In this document: in pieces, positions 27,338-36,906 of the stretch
Position numbering within the stretch: the stretch's first letter is position 1
How the letters are laid out: each line of letters starts with the position of its first letter
Origin: Rickettsiella endosymbiont of Miltochrista miniata
GTDB lineage: Bacteria; Pseudomonadota; Gammaproteobacteria; Diplorickettsiales; Diplorickettsiaceae
Reading direction: 5' to 3'
Length of the DNA: 64,000 nucleotides
NCBI RefSeq assembly: GCF_964031245.1
Contig: NZ_OZ035017.1
Coordinates: 527,402-591,401 of the forward strand
Translations under genes and position numbers: made by a program
The notes under the pieces: generated by a model
Databases searched by the model: none
What the model saw: only the letters and a program-made list of their open reading frames with translations
What the model was told of the DNA's origin: nothing

Positions 27338-28261
27338 TTATGTTTTGCGTAAGAGTTTGAGTAAGCTTTTTTTAGGCCATTGTATTAATACCACACCGAA
27401 TAAGATGGCAATTACACCTAAGCCTTCTGTCCATTGCGGCCGATTGTGAAAAAAAACAAAATCCCAAAGTATAGCCATGATAGGAACTACATACATCACC
27501 GCGCTCGCGCGTACTGCATCCCATTCGCGAATTAAATGATAATAAATGATCCATGCTATTGCAGTGGAAAATAAACCCATGTAAATACTTGCCACCCAAA
27601 TAATCGGCGTATGCAATAGTAAACTACTACTCGGCCAGTGTTCGAATAGTAATGATGCCATCATTAGAAAGATAAGACTGGCCCAATGTTGATGATAGAT
27701 ATTGGCATAAAAATCTAATTTAGTTTGACCGGATAACATACGTTGATTGAGTAAATTACCGATTGAATAACTGATAGCCATGAGTAATACAGAAGCCGTG
27801 CCTAATAAGGCGGAATGTGCAGTGTTAAAATTCAGTAAGGGCCAAAAAATAATACAAATACCTAATAAACCCGTGAATAAACCTATACATTTTAGGAATG
27901 AAAAATTTCTGGTTTGCGGAGAAAGCAAACTAAATATTAATGTCCAAATCGGTACTGTTCCATTTAAAATACCCGCTAAACCGGGCGAAATATGTTGTTC
28001 ACCGTAAAATAAGAAGAAGAAAGGAAGGCCTTGAGAAAAAAGTCCCATGATCCAAATGCGCCAGCGCAGATTAAATGGAACAGACACACTTTTTTTTAAG
28101 AAACAAAAAATAAGACTTAAGCATATTAACGCTAAACCCACACGTAACATCGCCCCAAAGAAAGGTGGAACGTTTAATACTACTGCCTTAATAGCAACAA
28201 ATGAACCGCTCCAAAAAGCGGCAAGTAAAAAAAACCACAAATAATTTATATTTTTATTCAT
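27338..28261 (-). CDS. EamA-family (drug/metabolite superfamily) transporter
   Basis: A 307-residue inner-membrane protein with about ten membrane helices arranged as two EamA repeats. The first repeat contains NYLWFFLLAAFWSGSFVAIKAVV and FLFYGEQHISPGLAGILNGTVPIWTLIFSLL; the second has MGLFSTAIAWIIYYHLIREWDAVRASAVMYVVPI, a hallmark of the DMT family (RhaT/YdcZ-like). The substrate cannot be predicted; family members export amino acids or other small metabolites. It starts 20 bases after the stop of parC (both minus), so it may be co-transcribed. Confidence 0.85.
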   Translation of the reverse strand: MNKNINYLWFFLLAAFWSGSFVAIKAVVLNVPPFFGAMLRVGLALICLSLIFCFLKKSVSVPFNLRWRIWIMGLFSQGLPFFFLFYGEQHISPGLAGILNGTVPIWTLIFSLLSPQTRNFSFLKCIGLFTGLLGICIIFWPLLNFNTAHSALLGTASVLLMAISYSIGNLLNQRMLSGQTKLDFYANIYHQHWASLIFLMMASLLFEHWPSSSLLLHTPIIWVASIYMGLFSTAIAWIIYYHLIREWDAVRASAVMYVVPIMAILWDFVFFHNRPQWTEGLGVIAILFGVVLIQWPKKSLLKLLRKT

Positions 28262-28281
28262 TATTAAAATTAACCATTAAA

Positions 28282-30543
28282 TCAAGTTAAGTCGACGAAT
28301 AGGGCATCTAATTTTTGTAAACCACGTGGTAATTTATGGCCCCGTTGCCCTCTTTTTCCTATATAGTTTGTCAAATCTGAACCTTTCAAAATAAATTGTT
28401 TTTTTCCAGAAATTAACGTCAATTTACTATTTTTTGCAGGCAAAATGGCTATTTTACTTATAAACTCTTCGCGTTGTTCGAGTTTTTTAGGAGGAATTTG
28501 CATCATTTTATTACCTTTTCCGCGTGCTAATATCGGTAATTCTTCTGCAGCAATAATTAATAAGTATCCAGTATTGGTGGCCAGCGCAATATAGTTAGAG
28601 TCAATCTGATTAACCATTAACAAAGGTAGAACATGAGCATGAGCAGATAATTTTAATAAGGTTTTTCCATTACGATTCTTAGAGTACAGTTCAGATAGTT
28701 GTGTAATAAAGCCATAACCGGCATCAGCGCTGACTAACACAGACTGTTCAGGATCTCCAGTTACCATGCCTTCAAAATTAGCACCCGCGGGAGGATTAAA
28801 TCGACTTGTTAAAGGCTCTCCAGAACTTCGTGCGGAAGGAAGTGTATGTATCGATGTTGAATAACTACGTCCTGTTGAGTCAATGAAAGCGATCAATTGA
28901 TTACTACGGCCATGTAGCGTCGCTTTTAGGGAGTCACCCGCTTTAAATGTTAAACCACTGACATCAAAATCATGACCTTTTGCTGCACGTATCCAACCTC
29001 GGCTTGATAAAATAACAGTCATGGGCTCGGAGGGAATTATTTCAGTTTTTTGCATGGCTTGAGCGGCGCTACGTTCAACTAGTGGTGATTTGCGACGGTC
29101 ACCATAGAGCTTTGCATCTTCTTGCAATTCTGTTCGAATAAGGCGTTTCAATTGCGCTTTAGAAGACAAAATTTTCTGAATTTTGTCACGCTCTGCGATT
29201 AAATTTTCTTGTTCAGTTTGTAATTTAATTTCTTCTAGCTTTGCTAATTGTCGTAAACGTATTTCTAAAATAGCATCGGCTTGCGTATCACTTAATTTAA
29301 AACGTTTCATCAAACGGATTTTGGGGTCATCGTATTGCCGTATCATTTTTATGACTTCATCGATATGCAGATAGACAATTAAAAAACCCTCTAAAAGATG
29401 CAGGCGATGCAAAATTTTATTTAAATGAAACTCTAGACGTTTTCTTACGGTGACTAGGCGATATTCTAGCCATTCTTGTAATATGACCAGCAGATTTTTA
29501 ACCTTAGGCCGTCCATCGAGTCCTATCATATTGAGATTAATACGATAGCTGCGTTCTAAATCTGTGGTTGCAAATAAATGGGTCATCAAAGATGCACTAT
29601 CAACCCGATTGGAACGGGGTATAATCACCAGTCTGGTTGGATTTTCATGATCTGATTCATCGCGTAAGTCTTCTACCAGTGGTAATTTCTTATCGCGAAT
29701 CTGTTCAGCAATCTGTTCGATAATTTTTGCGCCGGATACTTGATAAGGGAGATCGGTAATAACAATTTGGTTTTTTTCTTCGGTATAAACAGCACGTGCA
29801 CGAATGACACCTTGACCTTGTTGGTAAATGTTACAAATCTCAGCACGCGGAGTAATTATTTCTGCCGCGGTAGGGAAGTCGGGTCCAATAACCAATTCGC
29901 AAAGCTCAGCTAATGTGGTGTCCGGTTCGTCTAATAAACGAATACAAGCGCTGACTACTTCGTTAAGGTTGTGTGAGGGGATATCCGTCGCCATACCGAC
30001 TGCAATCCCCGATCCGCCATTTAATAAGATATTAGGCAAACGCGCGGGTAATAGTTTAGGTTCTTCCAGTGTTGCGTCAAAATTAGCTACCCAATCAACC
30101 GTTCCATCCGACAGTTCGTTGAGCAGAGCTTGGGCGTAGCGGGTTAAGCGCGATTCGGTATAGCGCATCGCGGCAAAAGATTTAGGATCATCTTGAGAGC
30201 CCCAGTTCCCCTGTCCATCAACGAGAGGGTAACGGTAAGAAAAATCTTGCGCCATTAACACCATGGCTTCATAGCAGGGGCCATCACCGTGGGGATGAAA
30301 TTTACCTAAAACGTCACCGACGGTACGTGCTGATTTTTTATATTTTGCGAGTGCTGTTAAACCTAATTCAGACATCGCATAGATGATCCGCCGCTGTACA
30401 GGTTTTAAGCCATCACCAATGTGTGGTAAGGCTCGGTCAAGAATGACATACATGGAATAGTCAAGATAGGCCTTTTCTGTGAAAAGACGCAGTGCTTGAT
30501 GTTCGATGGGTGAATGTTCGGATGATGATTTACTTTTAGCCAT
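28282..30543 (-). CDS. parC: DNA topoisomerase IV subunit A
   Basis: Decatenates daughter chromosomes together with ParE. The breakage-reunion domain has [21 protein letters not shown], the quinolone-resistance region [33 protein letters not shown] and the catalytic Tyr in [11 protein letters not shown] near residue 120. The C-terminal beta-pinwheel part is short and ParC-like rather than GyrA-like. The ATG at 30543 gives 753 residues, equal to the E. coli protein; an upstream GTG at 30564 falls within repeat A2 and is rejected. The usual resistance positions read Asp-Gly-Pro-Cys; whether the Cys matters for quinolone response is unknown. parE is not nearby. Confidence 0.96.
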   Translation of the reverse strand: MAKSKSSSEHSPIEHQALRLFTEKAYLDYSMYVILDRALPHIGDGLKPVQRRIIYAMSELGLTALAKYKKSARTVGDVLGKFHPHGDGPCYEAMVLMAQDFSYRYPLVDGQGNWGSQDDPKSFAAMRYTESRLTRYAQALLNELSDGTVDWVANFDATLEEPKLLPARLPNILLNGGSGIAVGMATDIPSHNLNEVVSACIRLLDEPDTTLAELCELVIGPDFPTAAEIITPRAEICNIYQQGQGVIRARAVYTEEKNQIVITDLPYQVSGAKIIEQIAEQIRDKKLPLVEDLRDESDHENPTRLVIIPRSNRVDSASLMTHLFATTDLERSYRINLNMIGLDGRPKVKNLLVILQEWLEYRLVTVRKRLEFHLNKILHRLHLLEGFLIVYLHIDEVIKMIRQYDDPKIRLMKRFKLSDTQADAILEIRLRQLAKLEEIKLQTEQENLIAERDKIQKILSSKAQLKRLIRTELQEDAKLYGDRRKSPLVERSAAQAMQKTEIIPSEPMTVILSSRGWIRAAKGHDFDVSGLTFKAGDSLKATLHGRSNQLIAFIDSTGRSYSTSIHTLPSARSSGEPLTSRFNPPAGANFEGMVTGDPEQSVLVSADAGYGFITQLSELYSKNRNGKTLLKLSAHAHVLPLLMVNQIDSNYIALATNTGYLLIIAAEELPILARGKGNKMMQIPPKKLEQREEFISKIAILPAKNSKLTLISGKKQFILKGSDLTNYIGKRGQRGHKLPRGLQKLDALFVDLT

Positions 30544-30550
30544 TACTTTA

Positions 30551-30628
30551 TATACTCTTCGCACTTGAATTTTTGTCTGTGTTGCCGCTCAATTCGCAAG
30601 TGCCAAAAATCCCATTGCTGTGAGTATA
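30551..30628 (-). repeat. Family A MITE-like repeat, short copy 2, upstream of parC
   Basis: A 78-bp version of the element bounded by TATACTC and GAGTATA, lacking the centre of the long copies. Read in the parC direction it ends GCGAAGAGTATA only seven bases before the parC ATG. It thus forms the whole proximal leader of the parC message and overlaps its ribosome-binding region. Confidence 0.86.
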
Positions 30629-30780
30629 GCCTCTTAGAAAAAAGATCCCTAGTTCAGTGACGCCTTTTGAGGGCGGTATCGGGTAGGCATGTTAAGAACA
30701 GCTTGTGTGCAGTATATGATGATCATGATATTTTACAATATAGTTTTAAAAAAACCTTTATAAGTAATTTCGCTTGAACT

Positions 30781-31377
30781 CTAAAACTCATAGCCCAGCG
30801 TAAATAAATGCTTCACATCGATGCCTTGATTCGGGGGGAATAAACTGGCGTTCGAGTAATGTAAGTAGTGATAGCTCAATGACCATGCCGCGGTTGCACT
30901 TTTTCGCCATCGTAAACCCAAACCCATTAAATCTTGAAATGCAAATTGTCCGCCTAAATTTCGATGGCCCAGATGATTATTAGAGAGCCAGCTGGCACCG
31001 ACGCCCAATTCGAGATACGGCTGTGCGGCTAGCAGCCAATTTTCGCGGCTTTGTAGGCGTATGAGCGGAGAAACTGCCAAAATGCTGATAGAGCGAGGCT
31101 GATTTGCGAGCGGCGGATAGGTATGCCAATTGGCGTAACTGAGGTCCCAATAGCCAGTTAAATTCACGGGGGATTTAGAGAAACCTATCCAGGGCCAAAA
31201 TTGTTGAACTGCGACTCGATACCCTTTTAAATGGTCAGGATCCCCTGCTCCATAGGAAATTTGTAATCCGTGGGTGGTGGCATAGCTGCTTTCTGAAGCC
31301 AAACTAATGAGTATGAAACTGGCATAGAGAAAAAAAAAGAGACTATTTTTTATAATAAAACCATGTAAAAGTTTCAA
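30781..31377 (-). CDS. pagL: Lipid A 3-O-deacylase PagL-like outer-membrane protein
   Basis: A 198-residue protein with an N-terminal signal peptide (hydrophobic core FFFLYASFILISLA) followed by an eight-stranded beta-barrel pattern and a C-terminal aromatic residue (GYEF), as in outer-membrane proteins. Near the C-terminus HYSNASLFPPNQGID matches the PagL active-site block HYSN...PNxGxE, which holds the catalytic His, Ser and Glu. Here the Glu position is Asp. PagL removes the 3-O acyl chain of lipid A, reducing TLR4 recognition. It stands alone, transcribed away from rpmE. Confidence 0.78.
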   Translation of the reverse strand: MKLLHGFIIKNSLFFFLYASFILISLASESSYATTHGLQISYGAGDPDHLKGYRVAVQQFWPWIGFSKSPVNLTGYWDLSYANWHTYPPLANQPRSISILAVSPLIRLQSRENWLLAAQPYLELGVGASWLSNNHLGHRNLGGQFAFQDLMGLGLRWRKSATAAWSLSYHYLHYSNASLFPPNQGIDVKHLFTLGYEF

Positions 31378-31548
31378 TTAAGCACTCCTTGTTACATTGT
31401 GTGTTGGATACAGATTTTCCTTTAGCTTATATACTTTTATAGGGAACAACAATCCTTCAAAATGTCAATATTTGTACTTAAATAACTTACATTTTTGCTA
31501 ATAAAAATAGAGTTTTTTATAGCAGGTTCTCAGCCAAAAATTTCGTTT

Positions 31549-31569
31549 TATAATTTGTTCTGTTATAAT
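31549..31569 (+). promoter_or_regulatory. Two candidate -10 boxes upstream of rpmE
   Basis: TATAAT occurs at 31549-31554 and again at 31564-31569, 53 and 38 bases before the rpmE ATG. Neither has a good -35 box at 17 bases, so which one is used is uncertain. The preceding 170 bases, up to the pagL start, are very AT-rich and hold nothing else I can support. Confidence 0.45.
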
Positions 31570-31606
31570 GCCGGGCTCATTCTATTCAAGGGATATAAAA
31601 ATTATT

Positions 31607-31858
31607 ATGCAGCAAGATATCCATCCAGCCTATAACGTAGTTACTGTTACTTGCAGTTGTGGCAACAGTTTCCAAACCCGTTCTACTTTAGGTGAGCCAG
31701 CTCTCACTATAGAAGTATGTTCAAAATGCCACCCTTTTTACACGGGTAAGCAAAAAATTGTTGATACCAGTGGACGTGTTGACAAGTTTAAACAAAAATA
31801 CGGTAAACGTACTATCAAAGTCGATGCGGATAAGTCTGACCCAGCAGAAGCTGCTTAG
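31607..31858 (+). CDS. rpmE: 50S ribosomal protein L31 (zinc-binding type)
   Basis: Small ribosomal protein bridging the subunits. [27 protein letters not shown] is the standard L31 start, and the four-Cys set (TCSCG ... CSKCHPF) marks the zinc-binding form. The ATG at 31607 gives 83 residues; a longer frame from 31568 begins inside the promoter and is rejected. The C-terminus is extended relative to E. coli (70 residues) by a basic and acidic tail ending [11 protein letters not shown]. An AAGGGA site lies unusually far upstream (about 14 bases). Confidence 0.95.
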   Translation: MQQDIHPAYNVVTVTCSCGNSFQTRSTLGEPALTIEVCSKCHPFYTGKQKIVDTSGRVDKFKQKYGKRTIKVDADKSDPAEAA

Positions 31859-31955
31859 TGTAATCCATTTCATTAGTTGGCTTGTTAAAAATTAACCTTT
31901 AGTTTTTAAATTCGCGAGTCTACTACTCATTTCAATTACTCTGGGGGTATGATTT

Positions 31956-33269
31956 ATGCCGAAAAAACGTATTGACCTTTTTCCCTGGTTAGTATGTGGC
32001 TTAGGGGCTCTTTTTTACTGTTATGAATATTTTTTGCGAATCTTGCCTAGTGTGATGACGGAAGATTTACTAAAAATGTTCAATATCAGTGGGCTAGCAT
32101 TTGGAAATCTAGTGGCTTTCTATTATTACGCCTACACACCTATGCAGTTACCCGTAGGTATGATGATGGATAGGTTTGGACCTAGAAAGTTATTGGCTTT
32201 TGCGTGTTTAATTTGTGCCGTAGGTACCTATCTATTTGCTCACCATTATCTTTCCACCGCGCAAGTGGGTCGTTTTTTGGTAGGATTTGGTTCTGCATTT
32301 GCTTTCGTAGGTATGCTTAAGCTTGCTGCGATATGGTTTCCTCCTTCACGCTTTGCTTTTATCGCCGGTATGGCAACCTCCCTGGGAATGATAGGCGCAA
32401 TGACCGGAGATATTGTTTTATCAAAATTGGTCTTTACCTTAGGCTCTACTGTCACACTTTATATTTCAGCAGTGATAGGTTTACTCTTAACAGTTTGTTT
32501 ATGGTATGTCATACCTGAAGCTAAGAGTGTAAAAACGACACAGGAAGGCGGCGGAACATTGACTCTTAGTTATGGAGAGTTTTTTCAAGCCGTGTTTAAG
32601 TTGTGTAGGAATCCACAAATGTGGTTGGTAGGAGTCATAGGCAGTCTTTTATATTTATCTTTGTCTGCTTTTGCCGAAGTATGGGGAATTCCATACTTAA
32701 TTCGAACTTATGGCCTCTCTAATTCAACGGCGGCCGTTAATATATCATTTATATTTTTGGGTTGGGCTATAGGCAGTCCTTTGGTCGGATGGATTTCTGA
32801 CAAAATAGGCAATCGACGTCATCCGATTATTATCGGTGCTTTATTAGGGGCTTTTTTATTTACTTTACTCATTTATTTCCCGTTTTTTTCTAGTCATTAC
32901 CTGGCGATTATATTATTTAGCTTTGGGCTTTGTAGCTCGGCGCAAATAATTGTTTTTCCTATAGCCAGAGAACTTAACGTTCAGGGTTTAGCAGGGACCG
33001 CAATTGCAGTGACTAACTTATTGGTTATGTTAGGCGGTGCTTTATCTGAACCTTTGATCGGTAAAGCCCTAGATGTGGTAACGGGTACGCATGTTAGAGG
33101 AAATTTAATGGCGTTTTCAGTAGAAAGCTTTCAACATGCGTTGACTATTATTCCTGTTGCATTTGTTATCGCCGCAGTACTAGCCGTCTTTGTTAAAGAA
33201 ACCCGCGGTGTTGTTGCTGATGTCCCTATTGATGGCGCTGCAAATAGGCCTTTAAGCCAAACCAGCTAA
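31956..33269 (+). CDS. Major facilitator superfamily transporter
   Basis: A 437-residue protein with twelve predicted membrane helices. The signature loop between helices 2 and 3 is GMMMDRFGPRKLL (near residue 69), and the equivalent central loop is GWISDKIGNRRHP. The N-terminus LFPWLVCGLGALFYCYEYFLRILPSVM is of the type found in a large MFS group expanded in Legionella and Coxiella, several of which carry amino acids or organic acids. The substrate is unknown. Its last 18 bases overlap, tail to tail, the aminotransferase gene. The spacing to rpmE (97 bases) suggests a separate promoter or readthrough. Confidence 0.85.
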   Translation: MPKKRIDLFPWLVCGLGALFYCYEYFLRILPSVMTEDLLKMFNISGLAFGNLVAFYYYAYTPMQLPVGMMMDRFGPRKLLAFACLICAVGTYLFAHHYLSTAQVGRFLVGFGSAFAFVGMLKLAAIWFPPSRFAFIAGMATSLGMIGAMTGDIVLSKLVFTLGSTVTLYISAVIGLLLTVCLWYVIPEAKSVKTTQEGGGTLTLSYGEFFQAVFKLCRNPQMWLVGVIGSLLYLSLSAFAEVWGIPYLIRTYGLSNSTAAVNISFIFLGWAIGSPLVGWISDKIGNRRHPIIIGALLGAFLFTLLIYFPFFSSHYLAIILFSFGLCSSAQIIVFPIARELNVQGLAGTAIAVTNLLVMLGGALSEPLIGKALDVVTGTHVRGNLMAFSVESFQHALTIIPVAFVIAAVLAVFVKETRGVVADVPIDGAANRPLSQTS

Positions 33270-34445
33270 CGCCGCTTTTAATTGTGTTAACGCTTTTTCT
33301 AGGCTGGCATCATCCAGCGCATAGGAAAGGCGTAGATAACCAGGTGCACCAAAAGCGGAACCAGGAACGGTAGCGACGTTGGCATTATTGAGTAGGTAGT
33401 CGGCCAGTTCATAATCTGAATCGAACTTTTTCTTTGCTCCAATAAAGGCATGAAAGGAAGGAAAACTATAAAAGGCGCCCTGTGCGGATAAGCAATGTAC
33501 ACCAGGGATATTATTAAGCCCCTCTGAAAAAAACGTATGGCGTTGATGGTAAATCTCATTCATGTGCTTTACAGAGTCTTGCTTGCCGGTTAAGGCAGCA
33601 GCAGCGGCAAATTGAGCAATAGAATTAGGATTAGATGTGCTTTGGGATTGTATGTTGGACATGGCGCGTATGACTTCTTTAGGTCCAGCCGCATAACCAA
33701 TGCGCCAGCCGGTCATGGCATAAGCTTTGGAACAGCCATTTAACACCAAGCTTCTATCATATAATTCGGGACATACATTGAGAATGTTTTTGAAAGGTTC
33801 ATTTCCCCAATAGATATGTTCATAAATGTCATCAGTCAGTATAAATAGGGATGGATGACGTAATAAAACTTTAGCCAGCTCATTGAGTTCGGCATGCGTA
33901 TAGACCATGCCAGTGGGGTTGGAAGGACTATTAATAATAAAAAGTCGAGTTTTTTCAGTAATTGCTGCTTCTAATTGCTGGGGTGTAATCTTTAAACAGG
34001 ATTCAATAGAGCTTGAGATAAAAACCGGCTTTGCTTCTGCTAATAAAGCCATATCTGGATAGGAAACCCAATAGGGTGCGGGGATAATAACTTCATCACC
34101 TGGATTTAATAATGATTGCATCAGATTATAAATGGATTGTTTCGCACCACTAGAAACAATCACCTGATCTAATGGATAATCCAGTTTGTTTTCCCGCTTA
34201 AATTTATCAACGACGGCTTGTTTTAAACGTAACATGCCATCGACTGCAGTGTATTTGGTAAACCCTTCATCTAAAGCGAGACGAGCGGCTTGTTTAATAA
34301 ATTCTGGAGTATCAAAATCAGGTTCGCCTACAGTCAGATTAATAATAGGCTTGCCGCTGGCTTTAAGTCGATTGGCGGCTGCAGACAGGCTTAAAGTAGG
34401 TGATGGTTTAATTTGAGAAACCCGGTGCGAGAGATTTATTTTCAT
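33252..34445 (-). CDS. Aspartate aminotransferase family PLP enzyme (class I, I-gamma type)
   Basis: Transfers an amino group between aspartate (or a related amino acid) and 2-oxoglutarate. The PLP-binding Lys is in NGCSKAYAMTGWRIGY near residue 234; NSPSNPTGMVY supplies the Asn/Pro loop, and the Arg binding the alpha-carboxylate is in YLRLSYA near the C-terminus. The 397-residue length and the N-terminal FDTPEFIKQAA segment place it in the bacterial AAT I-gamma group rather than the AspC group. Repeat A3 sits 41 bases upstream of its ATG. Substrate range beyond aspartate is not predictable. Confidence 0.9.
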   Translation of the reverse strand: MKINLSHRVSQIKPSPTLSLSAAANRLKASGKPIINLTVGEPDFDTPEFIKQAARLALDEGFTKYTAVDGMLRLKQAVVDKFKRENKLDYPLDQVIVSSGAKQSIYNLMQSLLNPGDEVIIPAPYWVSYPDMALLAEAKPVFISSSIESCLKITPQQLEAAITEKTRLFIINSPSNPTGMVYTHAELNELAKVLLRHPSLFILTDDIYEHIYWGNEPFKNILNVCPELYDRSLVLNGCSKAYAMTGWRIGYAAGPKEVIRAMSNIQSQSTSNPNSIAQFAAAAALTGKQDSVKHMNEIYHQRHTFFSEGLNNIPGVHCLSAQGAFYSFPSFHAFIGAKKKFDSDYELADYLLNNANVATVPGSAFGAPGYLRLSYALDDASLEKALTQLKAALAGLA

Positions 34446-34486
34446 AGAATAGGTCTACTTACGTTAAACTGGTGTTAGTGGGTCTT

Positions 34487-34611
34487 TATACTCTTCGCAC
34501 TTGAATTTTTGGCTTTGTTGCCGCTCGGTTCGCAATCCTCATGTATAGCATATACACTCCGGTTGCTCATCTTCGCGGCGCCTTGCCAAAAACCCAATTG
34601 CTGTGAGTATA
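34487..34611 (-). repeat. Family A MITE-like repeat, long copy 3, between aminotransferase and uvrB
   Basis: A 125-bp full-length copy with TATACTC/GAGTATA ends. The interior includes the palindrome-rich stretch CTCATGTATAGCATATACAC and a GCGGCGCC centre. Read in the aminotransferase direction it has the same polarity as the copies before dnaB, parC and the response regulator. Its other end lies 78 bases before the uvrB ATG and is read by a false extension of the uvrB frame. Confidence 0.88.
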
Positions 34612-34689
34612 TATTATCGGCGAGAGCTTAATAATAAAGCAAGTCAGCTCCAAGAATTATTTTTTACACAATGTTTAATTCATTATTTC

Positions 34690-36699
34690 ATGCCTAAAAC
34701 TTTTGTATTAACTTCAAATTTTAAACCCGCAGGCGATCAGCCAGTAGCGATCAAAGAAATGCTTAAAGGTTTGGAAGCAGGCTTAGCACACCAGACTTTG
34801 TTAGGCGTAACGGGTTCGGGTAAGACGTTTAGTATTGCGCATGTGATACAAAAAATTCAGCGACCGCTTCTGATTTTGGCGCCTAATAAAACCTTAGCAG
34901 CACAGCTGTATGGTGAGATGCGGAGTTTTTTTCCTCAAAATGCCGTGGAATATTTTGTTTCCTATTATGATTATTATCAACCAGAAGCTTATGTACCTAC
35001 GACCGATACTTATATTGAAAAAGATGCAGCGGTTAATGAACATATCGAGCAAATGCGTTTATCAGCCACTAAGTCTTTGTTAGAAAGACGTGATGTCATT
35101 ATTGTTGCAACGGTATCGGCTATTTATGGTTTAGGGGATCCGAATACGTATATCGATATGATGCTACATGTGCGCCGAGGTGATCAAATCGATCAGCGTT
35201 TTATCTTAAGGCGTTTGGCTGAACTACAATATAGACGTAATGATACCGACTTTCGTCGTGCCACTTACCGCGTGCGTGGTGATGTGATTGATGTCTATCC
35301 TGCAGAGTCCGCCGAAGAAGCCGTACGTATTGAATTACTGGATGATACGATAGAACACCTTAGCTATTTTGATCCGCTAACTGGCGAATTGCTTAGACGT
35401 GTACCGCGCCTGACTATTTATCCAAAAACTCATTATGTGACTCCACGCGATAAAATTTTAAATGCAGTAGAATCAATTAAAATTGAATTAAAAGAACGTT
35501 TGGCACAGCTACAGGCAGCTAATAAGTTAATAGAATTTCAACGTTTAGAACAGCGTACCCGATTTGATATCGAGATGCTTTTAGAGTTAGGGTATTGTAA
35601 TGGCATAGAAAATTATTCCCGTTATTTATCCGGTCGCGATGCAGGTCAGCCGCCACCTACTTTACTGGATTATTTACCAAAAGACGCTTTGCTAGTGATT
35701 GATGAATCACACGTGACGGTTCCTCAACTAGGGGCCATGTATAAGGGTGATCGTTCACGGAAAGAAACGCTAGTCGAATATGGTTTTCGTTTACCTTCTG
35801 CTTTGGATAATAGGCCCTTACAGTTTCAAGAGTTTTCTGATTTAGTCTTTCAAACTATTTATGTTTCCGCAACGCCGAGCATTTATGAACTTGAACATTC
35901 GGGTGCGGTGGTGGAGCAAGTCATTAGGCCAACAGGTTTAGTCGATCCTTTGATTGAAGTAAGACCTGTCGGCACGCAAGTGGATGATTTACTTTCTGAG
36001 ATTAATCTCTGTGTGGCAAAAAACGAACGTGTCTTAGTCACTACACTCACTAAGCGCTTATCTGAAGACTTAACCGAATACCTTGCCGAACATGGCGTAA
36101 AGGTGCGTTATCTACATTCTGATATTGATACCGTGGAGCGAGTCGAAATTATTCGTGATTTGCGCTTAGGTAAATTTGATGTACTAGTAGGAATTAATTT
36201 ACTGCGCGAAGGACTTGATATGCCGGAGGTTGCACTCGTTGCGATTCTGGATGCTGATAAGGAAGGATTTTTACGTTCCGAGCGTTCTTTAATCCAAACC
36301 ATAGGTCGTGCAGCACGCCATATTCATGGTAGAGCTATTCTGTATGCGGATAGAATAACCGGCTCTATGCAAAAAGCGATAGCTGAAACCGAGAGACGTC
36401 GTAATAAGCAGCTCGCTTTTAATAAAAAACATCACATTACTCCCAAAGGGATTGCAAAAGCAGTGCATGATATCCTTGAAGGAGCGCGATCCGATGTTTC
36501 CACGAATAAACAGTATTTGCTTAAAGTGGCTGAAGAGCAGGCTTATTATGCGGCTTTATCTCCAGAAGAGCTGGCTAAAAAAATCAAGCAATTGGAACGC
36601 GAAATGTTTAATTACGCGAAAAATTTGCAATTTGAAGAGGCTGCAGAAACGCGTGATAAATTAAAAAATCTTAAAGAAAAAATAATGGGAATTGATTAG
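34690..36699 (+). CDS. uvrB: Excinuclease ABC subunit B
   Basis: Damage-verifying helicase of nucleotide excision repair. In order: [14 protein letters not shown], Walker A GVTGSGKT near residue 40, the DNA-gripping beta-hairpin [12 protein letters not shown] near residue 93, helicase motifs DESHVT and [11 protein letters not shown], the C-terminal helicase half ([23 protein letters not shown]) and the UVR domain ([16 protein letters not shown]) that binds UvrC. The ATG at 34690 matches the family start and gives 669 residues; the ATG-free 29-codon extension upstream is largely repeat-adjacent sequence and is rejected. Confidence 0.97.
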   Translation: MPKTFVLTSNFKPAGDQPVAIKEMLKGLEAGLAHQTLLGVTGSGKTFSIAHVIQKIQRPLLILAPNKTLAAQLYGEMRSFFPQNAVEYFVSYYDYYQPEAYVPTTDTYIEKDAAVNEHIEQMRLSATKSLLERRDVIIVATVSAIYGLGDPNTYIDMMLHVRRGDQIDQRFILRRLAELQYRRNDTDFRRATYRVRGDVIDVYPAESAEEAVRIELLDDTIEHLSYFDPLTGELLRRVPRLTIYPKTHYVTPRDKILNAVESIKIELKERLAQLQAANKLIEFQRLEQRTRFDIEMLLELGYCNGIENYSRYLSGRDAGQPPPTLLDYLPKDALLVIDESHVTVPQLGAMYKGDRSRKETLVEYGFRLPSALDNRPLQFQEFSDLVFQTIYVSATPSIYELEHSGAVVEQVIRPTGLVDPLIEVRPVGTQVDDLLSEINLCVAKNERVLVTTLTKRLSEDLTEYLAEHGVKVRYLHSDIDTVERVEIIRDLRLGKFDVLVGINLLREGLDMPEVALVAILDADKEGFLRSERSLIQTIGRAARHIHGRAILYADRITGSMQKAIAETERRRNKQLAFNKKHHITPKGIAKAVHDILEGARSDVSTNKQYLLKVAEEQAYYAALSPEELAKKIKQLEREMFNYAKNLQFEEAAETRDKLKNLKEKIMGID

Positions 36700-36815
36700 G
36701 CAGTTGCGTCTGTAAATCAAGAATGTTATTTTCTTCCTCCATTAATTTTTGTTTCGATCGTTTAATGTTAGTAATGGGGTTTGCAATTATAGCAACCTCA
36801 GATTTCGTAACCTGT

Positions 36816-36890
36816 AGGCACGTAGCTCAGTGGTAGAGCACCACCTTGACATGGTGGTGGTCGGTGGTTCGATCCCACTCGTGCCTACCA
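36816..36890 (+). tRNA. tRNA-Val (GAC)
   Basis: A complete cloverleaf of 75 nt with encoded CCA. The acceptor arms are AGGCACG and CGTGCCT, with D-arm GCTCAGTGGTAGAGC, anticodon stem ACCAC with loop CTTGACA (anticodon GAC) and T-arm GGTTCGATCC. It ends only 16 bases before the thrS start codon on the same strand. Confidence 0.96.
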
Positions 36891-36906
36891 ACATATTTAT
36901 AGAACT

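Noticed and set aside
30544-30564. GTG start seven codons upstream of parC
   Set aside because: It uses the terminal GTGCGAAGAGTATA of repeat A2; the ATG at 30543 gives the family length.
34603-34689. 29-residue N-terminal extension of UvrB
   Set aside because: It begins inside repeat A3 and does not match the conserved UvrB start; ATG 34690 does.
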